Shown here one piece after another: positions 44,753 through 54,939 of a stretch of DNA of 64,000 nt. Numbering within the stretch: position 1 is the stretch's first letter; every line of letters starts with the position of its first letter. The stretch is from Herbaspirillum sp. SJZ107 (lineage in GTDB: Bacteria > Pseudomonadota > Gammaproteobacteria > Burkholderiales > Burkholderiaceae_D), in assembly GCF_006715485.1 (NCBI RefSeq), contig NZ_VFNH01000001.1, positions 310,001-374,000 on the forward strand, given 5' to 3'. The position numbers and the translations under genes were made by a program. Below the pieces are notes generated by a model. It was not told where the DNA came from. It searched no databases and was given only the letters and a program-made list of their open reading frames with translations.

Positions 44753-46072
44753 TTACTGCGCCGAAGCGGTCGCGGTACCGGTGTTCGGGTGGTTCACCAG
44801 CAGGATCCAGTACTTGGCCAGGTCGGCTGCGCCGCCGTTGCCCTTGACGGTCTCGAAGGTCTTGATCGCCTGGTCTTTCTTGCCGGCGCGTGCGTAGGCC
44901 ATGCCCAGGCGCAGCTTGGCTTCGTCAGGCGACTTCAGGCCGCCCTTGGCGATACCCTGCTCGATGAAGCCAATGCCCTTGTCGAACTGGTCCATGGTGA
45001 CATAAGCCCAGCCCAGGTTGACCAGGCCGGCGCCGTTCTTCGACTTGGCGGCCGACGCTTCGCCGGTGGCGATGTTCTTGGCGTCGTCGGCGGCACCCTT
45101 GGTGGCGCGGTCGCGCAGCTGGCGGTGTTGGGCGGCATTCGCGCCGGTGCCCAGCACGCCGGCAGCGAAGCCGGCATCCACGACCTTCTTGGCTTCGGTC
45201 GGGAAGCCGTCCTTCAGGGCCAGTTCGGCCAGGTCGCTGTACTCGGACGCATCCATCTTCTTGACGGCGGCGAACTCGAGGCGCAGTGCGTCGGTGATGT
45301 AGCCTTCCTGGTTGAAGCCCGGGCGGCGCAGCACGCCGCGGTTGATCAGGTCGGTCCAGTAATCGTCGCTCGGGTAGTAGGCGGCCAGCTGTTCCAGGCC
45401 GTACAGGTAGGCAGCATCATCCTTGACCTTGTTGGCGGCCGAGGCGTACAGGCGCAGGTCTTCGGCCGACGGCGCCTTGCCGGCGCTGATGGCGGCGTCC
45501 AGCACCGGGCGCTGCAACTTGACCGAGGTCGCGTAGTCGCCGCTCAGGTAGTAGGAGCGCAGCAGGGCCGAGTTGACGGCGGCCGACTGGGTCGGGCTTT
45601 CCTTCTGGAAGCGGGTATACCACTCGATCGCTTTCGGGTAGTTCTTGGCGTTGTAGTAGTAGCCGCCCAGCGCCTGGATGAAGTTGGCCTGTTCGGCGCC
45701 CTGCAGCTTGCCCGACGCGATGATGGCTTCCAGCGCCTGCATGGCGGACTGGTCGTCGTTGCTGGCCGAGGCCAGCGACAGCTTCATGCGGTTCAGGACG
45801 TAGTTCTCGTACGGCGTGCGGTTCTGCACGGCTTCGGCCTGGGTGATGCGGTTCTTGACTTCGGCGTAATTCTTGGCGTCCATCAACGGCTTGATCTGGG
45901 CCGGATCGAGCAGCTTGAACAATTCCGGACGGACCGAATCCGCCGGCGGCTGCGCGGCGGCGGCCGGCGCGTTCTTGTCTTGCGCGGAGGCGCTGTGCAT
46001 CAGGGCCGGGGCGGCATTCAGGCCGATGGCGGCCAGCATCAGGGCAAGACGGGCAAAACGGAACTGGGACAT
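44753..46072 (-). CDS. Exported tetratricopeptide-repeat protein
   Basis: A 439-residue periplasmic protein with a signal peptide ending HSASAQ. Most of the rest is degenerate TPR: for example ALGGYYYNAKNYPKAIEWYTRFQKESP, LVNLGWAYVTMDQFDKGIGFIEQGI and LRLGMAYARAGKKDQAIKTFE. TPRs are protein-binding scaffolds. AAGGA precedes ATG 46072. The terminator behind it and the 160-bp gap to nagZ indicate a separate transcript. The partner is unknown. Confidence 0.85.
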   Translation of the reverse strand: MSQFRFARLALMLAAIGLNAAPALMHSASAQDKNAPAAAAQPPADSVRPELFKLLDPAQIKPLMDAKNYAEVKNRITQAEAVQNRTPYENYVLNRMKLSLASASNDDQSAMQALEAIIASGKLQGAEQANFIQALGGYYYNAKNYPKAIEWYTRFQKESPTQSAAVNSALLRSYYLSGDYATSVKLQRPVLDAAISAGKAPSAEDLRLYASAANKVKDDAAYLYGLEQLAAYYPSDDYWTDLINRGVLRRPGFNQEGYITDALRLEFAAVKKMDASEYSDLAELALKDGFPTEAKKVVDAGFAAGVLGTGANAAQHRQLRDRATKGAADDAKNIATGEASAAKSKNGAGLVNLGWAYVTMDQFDKGIGFIEQGIAKGGLKSPDEAKLRLGMAYARAGKKDQAIKTFETVKGNGGAADLAKYWILLVNHPNTGTATASAQ

Positions 46073-46162
46073 GAATAATCCTTCTTTAATGAACAATGGT
46101 GAATTTGCCAATTCGCACAAAGCGTGCATTGTCCCACAAAGTACAGGTCGGGGGCAGCTTGG

Positions 46163-46174
46163 GCACAATTGTGC
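46163..46174. promoter_or_regulatory. 12-bp palindrome between nagZ and the TPR gene
   Basis: GCACAATTGTGC is perfectly symmetric, about 90 bp upstream of the TPR-protein start. It may be an operator for that gene. Confidence 0.35.
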
Positions 46175-46175
46175 A

Positions 46176-46197
46176 GCACCCGGGCTGGGCCGGGTGC
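46176..46197 (-). terminator. Hairpin after the nag operon
   Basis: GCACCCGG and CCGGGTGC pair over 8 bp around a 6-nt loop, 36 bp after the nagZ stop. There is no T-run. Confidence 0.4.
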
Positions 46198-46232
46198 CGT
46201 CGTTACAATGATTTACCGGCCCGCGCGGCGGC

Positions 46233-47711
46233 TCAGAAGCCCGGCACCGGGCAGCGGCCGGTCGCCTCGATCTCGCCGCGCAGCCAGGCATTCACCGCTT
46301 CCAGCGCCGGTGCCGCGAAGCCGTAGGTCATCAGGGCCGGCGCGTCGATGTCGAGCGCCTGGTAGGGATTCCACAGCGCCAGGTGCAGGTCCGGCTTCCA
46401 GGTCGCGCACGGGTGCGGGCCGTAGCGCCGGCGCGAGGTCGAGGCCAGCACCGTGAAGCGGCCGTCGCGCGGCAGGCTGTCCCAGTCGAAGGCGTCGGCG
46501 TTGGCAAAGGTGACCAGGTCGACGTCGTACAGGGTGGCGAGCGAGGCCGCGATGCGTTCGGCCGGCACGCCGGCTTCGGACACGCCGTCGCTGACCACGT
46601 CCTGGCGCGCCACCAGGCGCAGCCGGCTGCCCGGCGCCGGGCGCTGCGGATTGCCGCGCGCCGACAGGCCGCGGCGCCAGGCCTCGGCCATCAGCGCGCG
46701 GTCCGCTTCCTCGGTCGGGTAGGGAACGGCGCCGGCCGGGTGCAGCCCGGCCAGCCGGTCCAGGCGCGCCAGCTTGGCCTCGACCTCGGCGCGCGCCAGG
46801 CGGCCGTCGGCGATGGCTGCCGCGATCGCGTCCAGCGTCGCTTCCTGCGTCGCGCGGCTGCCGAGCGCCATCACCATGTCGGCGCCGGCCAGCAGCGCGT
46901 TCACGGCGGCGTCGCCGGCTTCGTAGCGCAGCGCGATCGCGTGCATGTCCATGCCGTCGGTGATGATCACGCCGCGGTAATCCATGCGTTCGCGCAGCAG
47001 GCCGGTGAGGATGGGACGCGACATCGTCGCCGGCAGCACCGGGTCCAGCGCCGGGTAGACGATGTGGGCGGTCATCATCGCCGGCGCGTGCGGCGCGGCA
47101 CGGCGGAACGGGGCGAACTCGAAGCGCTCCAGTTCCGCCAGCGACTTGTCGACCGTCGGCAGGTCGCGGTGCGAATCGACGTGGGTGTCGCCGTGGCCGG
47201 GGAAGTGCTTGACGCAGCAGGCTACGCCCTCGGACTCGCTGCCGGCCATCCAGGCCAGCGCCAGTTCGGTGGCGCGTTCCGGGTCGGCGCCGAAGGAGCG
47301 TTCGGCGATGACCGGGTTCAGCGGATTGTTGTTCAGGTCCAGCACCGGCGCGAAGTTCCAGTTGAAACCCATCGACTTCACGGCGCGCGCCACGGCCGCG
47401 CCCACCTCGCGTGCGAGTCCGCTGTCGCCGGTGGCGCCGAGTCCCATCGCGGCCGGCGGCGGCGGTACCCACAGCGCGCGCACCACGGCGCCGCCTTCCT
47501 GGTCGAGCGCGATCAGCGCCCCGGCGCCGAAGGCCTCGCGCAGCGCGCCGGTGAAGCGCGTCAGCTGGGCACCGTCCGTCATGTTCTGGCGGAACAGGCA
47601 GGCCGCGCGGATGCGGTTGGTGCGCAGGAAGGCGCCGGTGTCGTCGTCCAGTTCGGTGCCGGACAGGCGGACCATGATCAGCCGGCCGGCGAGTTGCCTG
47701 AGTTCGTCCAT
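46233..47711 (-). CDS. nagZ: GH3 beta-N-acetylhexosaminidase with C-terminal extension
   Basis: A 492-residue protein. The first ~340 residues are NagZ-like: LIALDQEGGAVVRAL, KHFPGHG at 168-174 with the His/Asp dyad region THVDSH at 176-181, and the nucleophile D252 in TDGMD. There is no signal peptide, so it acts in the cytoplasm on GlcNAc-containing disaccharides or muropeptides. Housekeeping NagZ is about 340 residues; here about 150 more form an alpha/beta domain. Adjacent to the SIS-domain gene without a gap, and last in the nag operon, so its product GlcNAc feeds NagK. The symbol is by family and could be a paralogue. Confidence 0.85.
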   Translation of the reverse strand: MDELRQLAGRLIMVRLSGTELDDDTGAFLRTNRIRAACLFRQNMTDGAQLTRFTGALREAFGAGALIALDQEGGAVVRALWVPPPPAAMGLGATGDSGLAREVGAAVARAVKSMGFNWNFAPVLDLNNNPLNPVIAERSFGADPERATELALAWMAGSESEGVACCVKHFPGHGDTHVDSHRDLPTVDKSLAELERFEFAPFRRAAPHAPAMMTAHIVYPALDPVLPATMSRPILTGLLRERMDYRGVIITDGMDMHAIALRYEAGDAAVNALLAGADMVMALGSRATQEATLDAIAAAIADGRLARAEVEAKLARLDRLAGLHPAGAVPYPTEEADRALMAEAWRRGLSARGNPQRPAPGSRLRLVARQDVVSDGVSEAGVPAERIAASLATLYDVDLVTFANADAFDWDSLPRDGRFTVLASTSRRRYGPHPCATWKPDLHLALWNPYQALDIDAPALMTYGFAAPALEAVNAWLRGEIEATGRCPVPGF

Positions 47712-48735
47712 TTAGCTGGTCCTGGTGACTTTGCTCAGGTGGCGCGGCCGGTCCGGATCGAGGCCGCGCGCCTTGGCGAGGTGGGCCGCCATCACGTAGA
47801 AGGCCTGGATCGCGACGATCGGGTCGAGGTCGGGGTGCGGCGCCGTAGGCAGTTCGAGGTCGCGTCCCGGCACGTCGGCCGGGGCGGCCAGCAGCACGCA
47901 CGCGCCGCGCCCGCGCATCTCGTCGGCCAGCGCCACCAGCCCGGCCTGGGCCGGGCCGCGGGTGGCGAAGATCAGCAGCGGGTAGCCGTCGTCGATCAGC
48001 GCCATCGGACCGTGCTTGATCTCGGCGCCGGAAAAGGCTTCGGCCTGCAGCGCCGAGGTTTCCTTGAATTTCAGCGCGGCTTCCTGGGCGATCGGATAAC
48101 CGATGCCGCGCCCGACCACCATGATGTTGCGGGCCGGGGCCAGCACCTCGATCGCGGCCGACCAGTCGGCCTGCGCGGCCTGGCGCAGGGCATCCGGCAG
48201 CGCCTGCAGGGCGGCCTGGAGTTCGCCATCCTGCTGCCACTCGGCGACCAGGCGCGCGCCCGCGGTAAGGCTGGCGATGAAGCTCTTGGTGGCGGCCACG
48301 CTGGTTTCCTTGCCGGCGCCCAGCGGCAGCGCCCATTCGGCGGCCTGGGCCAGCGGCGACTCGATCTCGTTGACCAGCGCGATGGTGGTGGCGCCGCCGG
48401 CACGGAAGTAGCGCATCGGCTCGACCACGTCCGGACTCTGGCCCGACTGCGACACCGACAGCGCCACCAGGTCCTGCGCCTGCAGCGGCGCGTTGTACAG
48501 CGTCAGCAGCGACATCGGCAGCGAGGTCACCAGCTTGCCTAGGCGCGCCATCACCAGGTAGCCGATATAGGCCGAGGCGTGGTCGGAACTGCCGCGCGCC
48601 ACGGTCACCGCATTGTGGATGCGGGCTTCGCGCAGGTGGCGGCCGAGCGCGGCGTAGCGTTCGCCGTCGCCGGCCAGTTGCCGGGCCACGCAGTCGGCGG
48701 CGGAAAGGGCCTCTTGGAGCATCAGCGACCTTGGA

Positions 48736-48746
<11 letters not shown>
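47712..48746 (-). CDS. SIS-domain glucosamine-6-phosphate deaminase, NagB-II type
   Basis: A 344-residue protein of two SIS domains without the glutaminase domain of GlmS: GSSDHASAYIGY and SVSQSGQSPDVVEP in the first, GRGIGYPIAQEAALKFKETS and AEAFSGAEIKHGPMALI in the second. In a nag operon this is the alternative deaminase (NagB-II) converting GlcN-6-P to fructose-6-P and ammonia. The start is GTG 48746: AAGGAG lies 6 nt upstream. It overlaps the nagA stop by 11 bp, so translation is probably coupled. Confidence 0.9.
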
Positions 48747-49836
<1,090 letters not shown>

Positions 49837-50733
49837 TCAGCGCCTGGGTTCGATGGGGTGGATGTCGAGGTGCCGCGCGATCAGGCGCAGCGCGCCGGCC
49901 GCGGCATCGCCGTGCGCTACCGTGGCGCGGCTGGACAGGCCTTGCGGCAGGTAGTCGCGCAGCGCTGCGCCGAGGCCGCCGCACAAGGCCAGCGGCAGGG
50001 TGCCGTCGGGATCGAGCGCGCGCGCGATGTTGCCGGCTTCCTGGCCGGCGTCGAGCAGGATCGCGCGCGCCACCGGGTCGCCGGCGTGGTCGAGGACAAG
50101 CGGCGCCAGCGCGGCGTAGTCGGTCTCGGTGGCCTGGCCGAGCCAGATCTGGAGCGTGTCGCGGTTGCCGCCGCAGTGGGCGATCAGGGCATCGGCGAAG
50201 GCGCCGGGTTCGCGCCGTCCGTCCAGCACCTGCTGGATATGGTTGACGGCGCGCAGGCCGATCCAGGCGCCGCCGGCTTCGTCGCCGGCCGGGAAACCCC
50301 AGCCGCCGACGATGCGCCGCCTGCCGTCCGGGTACAAGGCCTTGCCGACGCTGCCGGTGGCGATGGCGACGATCGCCCCGGGGGCGCCTTCATGGGCGCC
50401 CAGCAGGCAGGCGTAGGCATCGGTTTCCAGCACCAGCGCGGCATAGCCGGGATCGGCGGCGACGAATTCGGCCGCCCAGCGTTTGTTGTGTACCCCGGCC
50501 AGGCCGAGGCCGATGGCGATGCGCGCCAGCGGCGGCTGCGCGATGCCGGCTTCGGCGAAGGCCGCGGCGACGGCAGCCTGGATGGCGTTCCAGGCATTGG
50601 CGACCCCGAGGGCCAGGCCGGACGGTCCGCCGGTGCCGCGCGCGACTTCGCCGCCGCCGGCACGGGCCGTGCGTGCAACGCGCACGCGCGTGCCGGTACC
50701 GCCGCCGTCGACGCCGATGAGATAGTCGATCAT
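49837..50733 (-). CDS. nagK: N-acetylglucosamine kinase, BadF/BadG/BcrA/BcrD ATPase family
   Basis: A 298-residue sugar kinase of the ASKHA fold. The phosphate-1 loop is VDGGGTGTR near residue 8, and ATGSVG and GGWGFPAGDEAGGAWIG give the second phosphate and adenosine regions. By context it phosphorylates GlcNAc released by NagZ or imported intact. First gene of the operon, about 20 nt downstream of the predicted transcription start. The same family includes glucosamine kinases, so the exact sugar is inferred from nagA. Confidence 0.85.
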   Translation of the reverse strand: MIDYLIGVDGGGTGTRVRVARTARAGGGEVARGTGGPSGLALGVANAWNAIQAAVAAAFAEAGIAQPPLARIAIGLGLAGVHNKRWAAEFVAADPGYAALVLETDAYACLLGAHEGAPGAIVAIATGSVGKALYPDGRRRIVGGWGFPAGDEAGGAWIGLRAVNHIQQVLDGRREPGAFADALIAHCGGNRDTLQIWLGQATETDYAALAPLVLDHAGDPVARAILLDAGQEAGNIARALDPDGTLPLALCGGLGAALRDYLPQGLSSRATVAHGDAAAGALRLIARHLDIHPIEPRR

Positions 50734-50760
50734 GATGAAAGTGGGCTGGAAGGTCAGGGC

Positions 50761-50789
50761 ACTATAGGAGTGGCTGATAAGCTTGTCAA
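50761..50789 (-). promoter_or_regulatory. Near-consensus promoter of the nag operon
   Basis: On the minus strand, TTGACA (50789-50784) and TATAGT (50766-50761) are separated by exactly 17 bp. The start site would fall near 50753, giving a leader of about 20 nt before nagK. Such a strong promoter normally needs repression. Confidence 0.8.
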
Positions 50790-50825
50790 CAGGTACTCAA
50801 CTGGTATTGTCGAGCTCCTGTTGAC
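50785..50825. promoter_or_regulatory. Operator-like repeats at the nag promoter
   Basis: GGTACTCAACTGGTATT (50792-50808) lies directly upstream of the -35. It is framed by GTCAACAGG (50785-50793) and its inverse CCTGTTGAC (50817-50825). The first element recurs at 50871-50887. Confidence 0.6.
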
Positions 50826-50870
50826 CTGCCTAAAATGGCCTGATTCTACTGAGAGGGAAGGGGGAAAGCT

Positions 50871-50899
50871 GGTACTTAAGTGGTATTAGCAGTGGTATT
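50871..50899. promoter_or_regulatory. Second operator-like copy, overlapping the end of the permease gene
   Basis: GGTACTTAAGTGGTATT (50871-50887) matches the promoter-proximal copy at 15 of 17 positions, and a third GGTATT follows at 50894-50899. Half-sites are 11-12 bp apart, so they face one side of the helix. The copy codes for the terminal Asn/Thr residues and stop of the permease. Confidence 0.55.
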
Positions 50900-51934
50900 T
50901 CTGGATTGTTCGCGCAGGGCGTCGGCGCGCAGCCACACGAACAGCAGCGCCATCATGAACGGCCCGACGAAGAGCCCGATCACGCCCAGCGTGGACACCC
51001 CGCCGAGCAGGCCGAACAGCACTGCCAGGAAGGGCAGGTTGACCTTGTGGCCGATCAGCTTGGGCCGGATGAACTTGTCGACCATGAACAGTTCGACCGC
51101 ACCCCAGCTGAACAGGCCGAGGGCGGCGCCGGAGTGGCCCTGGCCCAGCAGCAGCAGCGACACCATCGTGAACGACAGCGGGGCGCCGCCCGGGATCAGG
51201 GCCATGTAGCCGGTGATCACGCCCAGCAGCGCCGGTGCCGGCGCCCCGGCGATGGCGTAGGCGATGCCGAGCACGATCCCTTCCAGGATCGCCACCGAAC
51301 ACAGCCCCAGCGCGGTGCCGCGCACCGACAGGGGAAACACGCGGCGCAGCATCGGGTAGTACTGCGGCACCAGGCGTTCGCCGGCACGGTCCATATAGTG
51401 GATGACGCCGTTGCCGTGCAGGTAGAGCATGAACAGCGTGAGCAGGGTCAGGAACAGGTAGAGGGCATTCGCCAGGATGGTCGAGCCCCAGGTGCGGGCG
51501 GCACCGCTCAGGTGCGGCAGCAGGTCGCCGACGGTGCTGCGGATCAGGGTATGGACGCCGCCCGGCGCCGCCAGGTGTTCGCGCCACCACTGCTCGGCTT
51601 GTTCGGCCACGAACGGCAGGCGCGTCACCCAGGCCGGCACCGGCACGCCGGTGTGGTTCAGGCCGGCGACCAGGCCCTGCACGCCGGCCAGTTCGGTGCC
51701 CAGGGTTTCGAACAGCAGCAGCGACGGTCCGGCAAAGCCGGCCACCAGCAGCCCGACCAGGAAGGCCGCGCTGAGGGCACGCGGCCAGCCGCGCCGCACC
51801 AGCCGCTGGTGCAGCGGCCAGGTGATCACGGCCAGCAGCCCGGCCCAGGCCAGCGATCCGAGGAAGTGGCGGAGCAGGGCCGCCAGTGCCAGCGCGAACA
51901 GAGCGGGCATCAGGTAGGGCAAGGCGCGCTGCAT
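50876..51934 (-). CDS. AI-2E-type permease (PerM/YdiK family)
   Basis: A 352-residue protein with about eight membrane helices and the family C-terminal signature GGVSTLGVIGLFVGPFMMALLFV. The family includes putative exporters and Na+/H+ antiporters; the AI-2 link is historical. AAGGGGG precedes ATG 51934, and the gene starts 12 bp after the htpX stop, so the two are co-transcribed. Its last codons are made of the repeat that also lies at the nag promoter. Confidence 0.87.
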   Translation of the reverse strand: MQRALPYLMPALFALALAALLRHFLGSLAWAGLLAVITWPLHQRLVRRGWPRALSAAFLVGLLVAGFAGPSLLLFETLGTELAGVQGLVAGLNHTGVPVPAWVTRLPFVAEQAEQWWREHLAAPGGVHTLIRSTVGDLLPHLSGAARTWGSTILANALYLFLTLLTLFMLYLHGNGVIHYMDRAGERLVPQYYPMLRRVFPLSVRGTALGLCSVAILEGIVLGIAYAIAGAPAPALLGVITGYMALIPGGAPLSFTMVSLLLLGQGHSGAALGLFSWGAVELFMVDKFIRPKLIGHKVNLPFLAVLFGLLGGVSTLGVIGLFVGPFMMALLFVWLRADALREQSRNTTANTT

Positions 51935-51946
51935 CCCCCCTTGCCC

Positions 51947-52834
51947 TTACGCGCTGCGCTGGAGGGCAGCGATCCTGTCCTCGCACGACGGGTGGCTGGC
52001 GAACAGCGACAGCACGCCGCCGCCGGTGATGCCCGATGCCGCCAGGTTCTTCGGCAGGCTGGTCTGCACGCCGGCCTGCTCGATGCCACCGAGGCGGCGC
52101 AGCGCGGCGATCATCGGACGCGGGGTGCCCAGGATCCGGGCCGAGCCGCGGTCGGCGCGGTACTCCCTCTGGCGCGAGAACCAGGCCACGATGATGCTGG
52201 CCAGCAGGCCGAACACCAGGTCGCAGATCACCGCGGTGACGGTGAAGGCGATGCCGGGGCCGCTGCTGCTTTCCTCGTCGCGGCGCAGGAACTGGTCCAC
52301 GAAGTAGGCGACCACGCGCGCCAGGAAGATCACGAAGGTGTTGACCACGCCCTGGATCAGGGTCAGCGTCACCATGTCGCCGTTGGCGATGTGGGCCACT
52401 TCGTGGGCCAGCACGGCTTCGATTTCCTCGTGCGTCATCGATTCCAGCAGGCCGGTCGACACCGCCACCAGCGACGCGTTTTTCGTCGCGCCGGTGGCGA
52501 AGGCGTTCGGCTCGCCCGGGTAGATGGCCACTTCCGGCATCTTGATGCCGGCTTTCTGCGCCTGGGCGGCGATGGTGTTCATCAGCCACAGTTCGGTCGA
52601 GTTGGCCGGCTGCTCGATCACGCGCGCACCGGTCGACCATTTGGCGATCGGCTTCGACAGCCACAGGGAGATAAAGGCGCCGCCGAAGCCCATCAGGGCG
52701 GCGAAACCGAGCAGCATGCCGAGGTTGAGGCCATTTGCGGTCAGGTATCGGTTCACGCCGAGCAGGCTGGCCGAAATGCCCAACACGAGCATGATGGCAA
52801 GGTTGGTAGCGATAAAGAGAACGATCCGTTTCAT
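51947..52834 (-). CDS. htpX: Membrane zinc protease HtpX
   Basis: A 295-residue M48 protease: two N-terminal membrane helices, then the zinc site HEVAH (H144, E145, H148), and two further hydrophobic segments, with the late Glu in SRQREYRAD. HtpX removes damaged inner-membrane proteins under heat or envelope stress. Length is normal. It leads a two-gene unit with the permease. Confidence 0.95.
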   Translation of the reverse strand: MKRIVLFIATNLAIMLVLGISASLLGVNRYLTANGLNLGMLLGFAALMGFGGAFISLWLSKPIAKWSTGARVIEQPANSTELWLMNTIAAQAQKAGIKMPEVAIYPGEPNAFATGATKNASLVAVSTGLLESMTHEEIEAVLAHEVAHIANGDMVTLTLIQGVVNTFVIFLARVVAYFVDQFLRRDEESSSGPGIAFTVTAVICDLVFGLLASIIVAWFSRQREYRADRGSARILGTPRPMIAALRRLGGIEQAGVQTSLPKNLAASGITGGGVLSLFASHPSCEDRIAALQRSA

Positions 52835-52960
52835 GTTCCTAGTCTCGTCAAGTCAATAAAATAAATGGTCGTTTGACCGTGATGCAGGAACGAAGCATAA
52901 GACAGGGACGGGATAGGAAAAAGCGAAGTTCTTGGGAGGTTTACTTCGAAAAAACGGAAC

Positions 52961-52996
52961 AATAAAAAACCCGGCAGAGCCTGTGACGCTGCCGGG
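52961..52996 (-). terminator. Intrinsic terminator of the GH16 gene
   Basis: On the minus strand CCCGGCA (52996-52990) pairs with TGCCGGG (52976-52970) and is followed by T6, 20 bp after the GH16 stop. Confidence 0.85.
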
Positions 52997-53015
52997 CGGT
53001 TTCAGGCTTGTGTAT

Positions 53016-54779
53016 TTACTTCATTGTATAACTTTGTTGCGCCGTATCGACAGCAAAATTGCGTGCCGTGTCCCAGTAGGTGAAGCTGTAGCGCACCACG
53101 TCGCCGATCTTCAGGCCGCCGGCATCGTAGGTGTTGGTGCTGCCGTTCAGGCGCATGCGCACGTTCTGCTGGGCGCCGTTGTTGACGGTGTAGTGGACGT
53201 CGGCCCAGCTGCCGGTGTTGGCCGTGAACTGCAGGGTGGTGCTGGAGGTCTGGGTGACGGAGGTGGTGCCGGTCGCCGGCGGCGGCGTGGTGGTGCCGCC
53301 GCTGCCGGAATCCCAGACGATGTCGTCGATCGCGAACTGGAAGGCCGAGGCCGGCAAGGCATTGGCGTCGCTCGAGATCATGAAGACGTCGAGCAGCGAC
53401 TGCAGCGCCACCTTGGTGCCGATCAGGGTCGACACCGGCACCGTGGCCTGGGCCCAGTCGCCGTTGCGCACCAGGCCGTAGGCGGTGGTGTTGGCCGGGA
53501 AGCTGACCCAGTTCTGGTTGGTGTAGGTATCGCCGACGCCGATGTTGAACGAGACGTTGGCCGGGATCTTGATCCGGAACTTCATGGTGCCGTTGCGGAA
53601 GTTGGTCAGGTCGCGCGCCTGGCGCGACTGGATGCCGCCGCCCCACCACTGGCCGGGCGCGGTGTAGGCCCAGGCGATCACGTTGCTGCCCTCGTAGGGC
53701 GGCAGGTTGCCGGCGCCGCTGGACGCGCCGTTCCACAGGAAGATGTCGGACGTGGTGCCGGCCACCAGCTTGTTGTTGACCACGGTGTTATCGGTGAACA
53801 CGCCGAACTTGCCGGTTTCCGGCAGCGTCTGGTTGCCCAGCTTGACCGTGCCCTTGCCGTCGAGCTGGTAGACGCGCACGTAGTCGACGTACATCGTGGC
53901 CGGCAGCGGCGCCGTGACCTGGGCCGCGGTCGCGGCATCGGTGAAGTTGCCGCCCACGGCCAGGTTCAGCAGTAAATAGAAGGGCGACTGCAGGGCGGTG
54001 GAGTTGACCGCCAGCGGGGCGTCGTACATGTTGCGCTCGACGCCGTTGTCGACCACGGAAAAGCGCATCTCGCTCTCCGTCCAGTACAGGCGGTAGGTGA
54101 CGAAGCGGTTGGCCAGCGAGGTCGGTGCCACGTACCAGCTCTTGGTCTGCCAGGCGGTGGAAGCGGCGCAGCTTTCGTTGCCCGGCACGCAGGCGGCCTG
54201 CTGCCAGGTGATCACGTTCGAGCCGACGTAGTTGTTGATGCCGGGCGAGCCGGCCGCGGTGCGCGACGAGGCTTTATGGCCCATCTCCATGATGTCGATC
54301 TCACCGTTGCGCGGCCAGGTCTGCGGGCTGACGCCCAGCATCCAGGCGGCCGGCCACAGGCCGTTGGCCAGGTTGGGCGTGGCCATGCGGATCTCGATCA
54401 TGCCGTACTGGACCTGCACCTTGCCCTTGCTGTCGATCTTCCCGGACGTGAACGCGTTGCTGCCCACGGTCTGGCGCTGGGCGCGGATCGCCAGCGCGCG
54501 GGTGCCGGGTTCGAAGGGCACGTCGGCGATCGACAGGTTGTTCGGACTGTAGTACTCCAGCTCGGCATTGCCGTAGCCGCACAGGTTGATCTGGCAGCCG
54601 TTGCCGTCGGTGGCGGTCCAGCGGCCGGCGTCGAGCGTGGCGCCGTTGAATTCCTCGGACCAGATCAATTGGCCGATGGCCGGGTTGGTGACGCTGGCGG
54701 ACGCCTGGACGGTGCAGGCCAGCAGCAGGCCGGCGGCCAGGGTGCGCAGCGATTGCGATGTGTCGCGATGCAGATTCAC
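53016..54779 (-). CDS. Secreted GH16 beta-1,3-glucanase with carbohydrate-binding modules
   Basis: A 587-residue secreted enzyme. The signal peptide ends near QASAS. GH16 catalytic residues are in GEIDIME (nucleophile E160, acid/base E165). A central beta-sandwich (about 325-495, ending QFAIDDIVWD) resembles CBMs of laminarinases, and a C-terminal domain (about 507-587, with YTVNNGAQQNVRM) resembles CBM56. It should cut fungal or algal beta-1,3-glucans such as laminarin. No in-frame ATG fits; GTG 54779 has AAAGGAG with a 5-nt spacer. Promoter and a LacI-type operator lie upstream. Confidence 0.9.
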   Translation of the reverse strand: MNLHRDTSQSLRTLAAGLLLACTVQASASVTNPAIGQLIWSEEFNGATLDAGRWTATDGNGCQINLCGYGNAELEYYSPNNLSIADVPFEPGTRALAIRAQRQTVGSNAFTSGKIDSKGKVQVQYGMIEIRMATPNLANGLWPAAWMLGVSPQTWPRNGEIDIMEMGHKASSRTAAGSPGINNYVGSNVITWQQAACVPGNESCAASTAWQTKSWYVAPTSLANRFVTYRLYWTESEMRFSVVDNGVERNMYDAPLAVNSTALQSPFYLLLNLAVGGNFTDAATAAQVTAPLPATMYVDYVRVYQLDGKGTVKLGNQTLPETGKFGVFTDNTVVNNKLVAGTTSDIFLWNGASSGAGNLPPYEGSNVIAWAYTAPGQWWGGGIQSRQARDLTNFRNGTMKFRIKIPANVSFNIGVGDTYTNQNWVSFPANTTAYGLVRNGDWAQATVPVSTLIGTKVALQSLLDVFMISSDANALPASAFQFAIDDIVWDSGSGGTTTPPPATGTTSVTQTSSTTLQFTANTGSWADVHYTVNNGAQQNVRMRLNGSTNTYDAGGLKIGDVVRYSFTYWDTARNFAVDTAQQSYTMK

Positions 54780-54882
54780 ATTGTCTCCTTTGTCGTCTTC
54801 TCGAAAGATGTGGACGGCGTGCCGTGCCACGGTAGTCCGGCTGTGTCGCCGGTTGATGAAAGCCCTGACAGGATCACTGGTA

Positions 54883-54896
54883 TGGAAACGTTTCCA
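54883..54896. promoter_or_regulatory. LacI-family-type operator for the GH16 gene
   Basis: TGGAAACGTTTCCA is a perfect 14-bp palindrome with the central CG typical of LacI/CcpA-family operators. It lies just downstream of the predicted start site, where it would block transcription. The regulator is not in the window. Confidence 0.7.
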
Positions 54897-54910
54897 ATCC
54901 AGTATGGGAA

Positions 54911-54939
54911 AATATATGCCGATTCTTGCGCTTCGTCAA
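54911..54939 (-). promoter_or_regulatory. Promoter of the GH16 gene
   Basis: On the minus strand TTGACG (54939-54934) and TATATT (54916-54911) are 17 bp apart. A 12-bp palindrome, ACGTGCGCACGT (54947-54958), lies just upstream of the -35 as a second possible control site. Confidence 0.7.

Noticed and set aside
46383..48542. A 719-codon frame antisense to nagZ and nagB-II
   Set aside because: It crosses the boundary between two real genes and has no recognisable motif.
51904..52834. htpX, permease and nag genes as a single operon
   Set aside because: A near-consensus promoter lies between the permease and nagK, so nag genes can be transcribed separately; read-through is possible but not shown.
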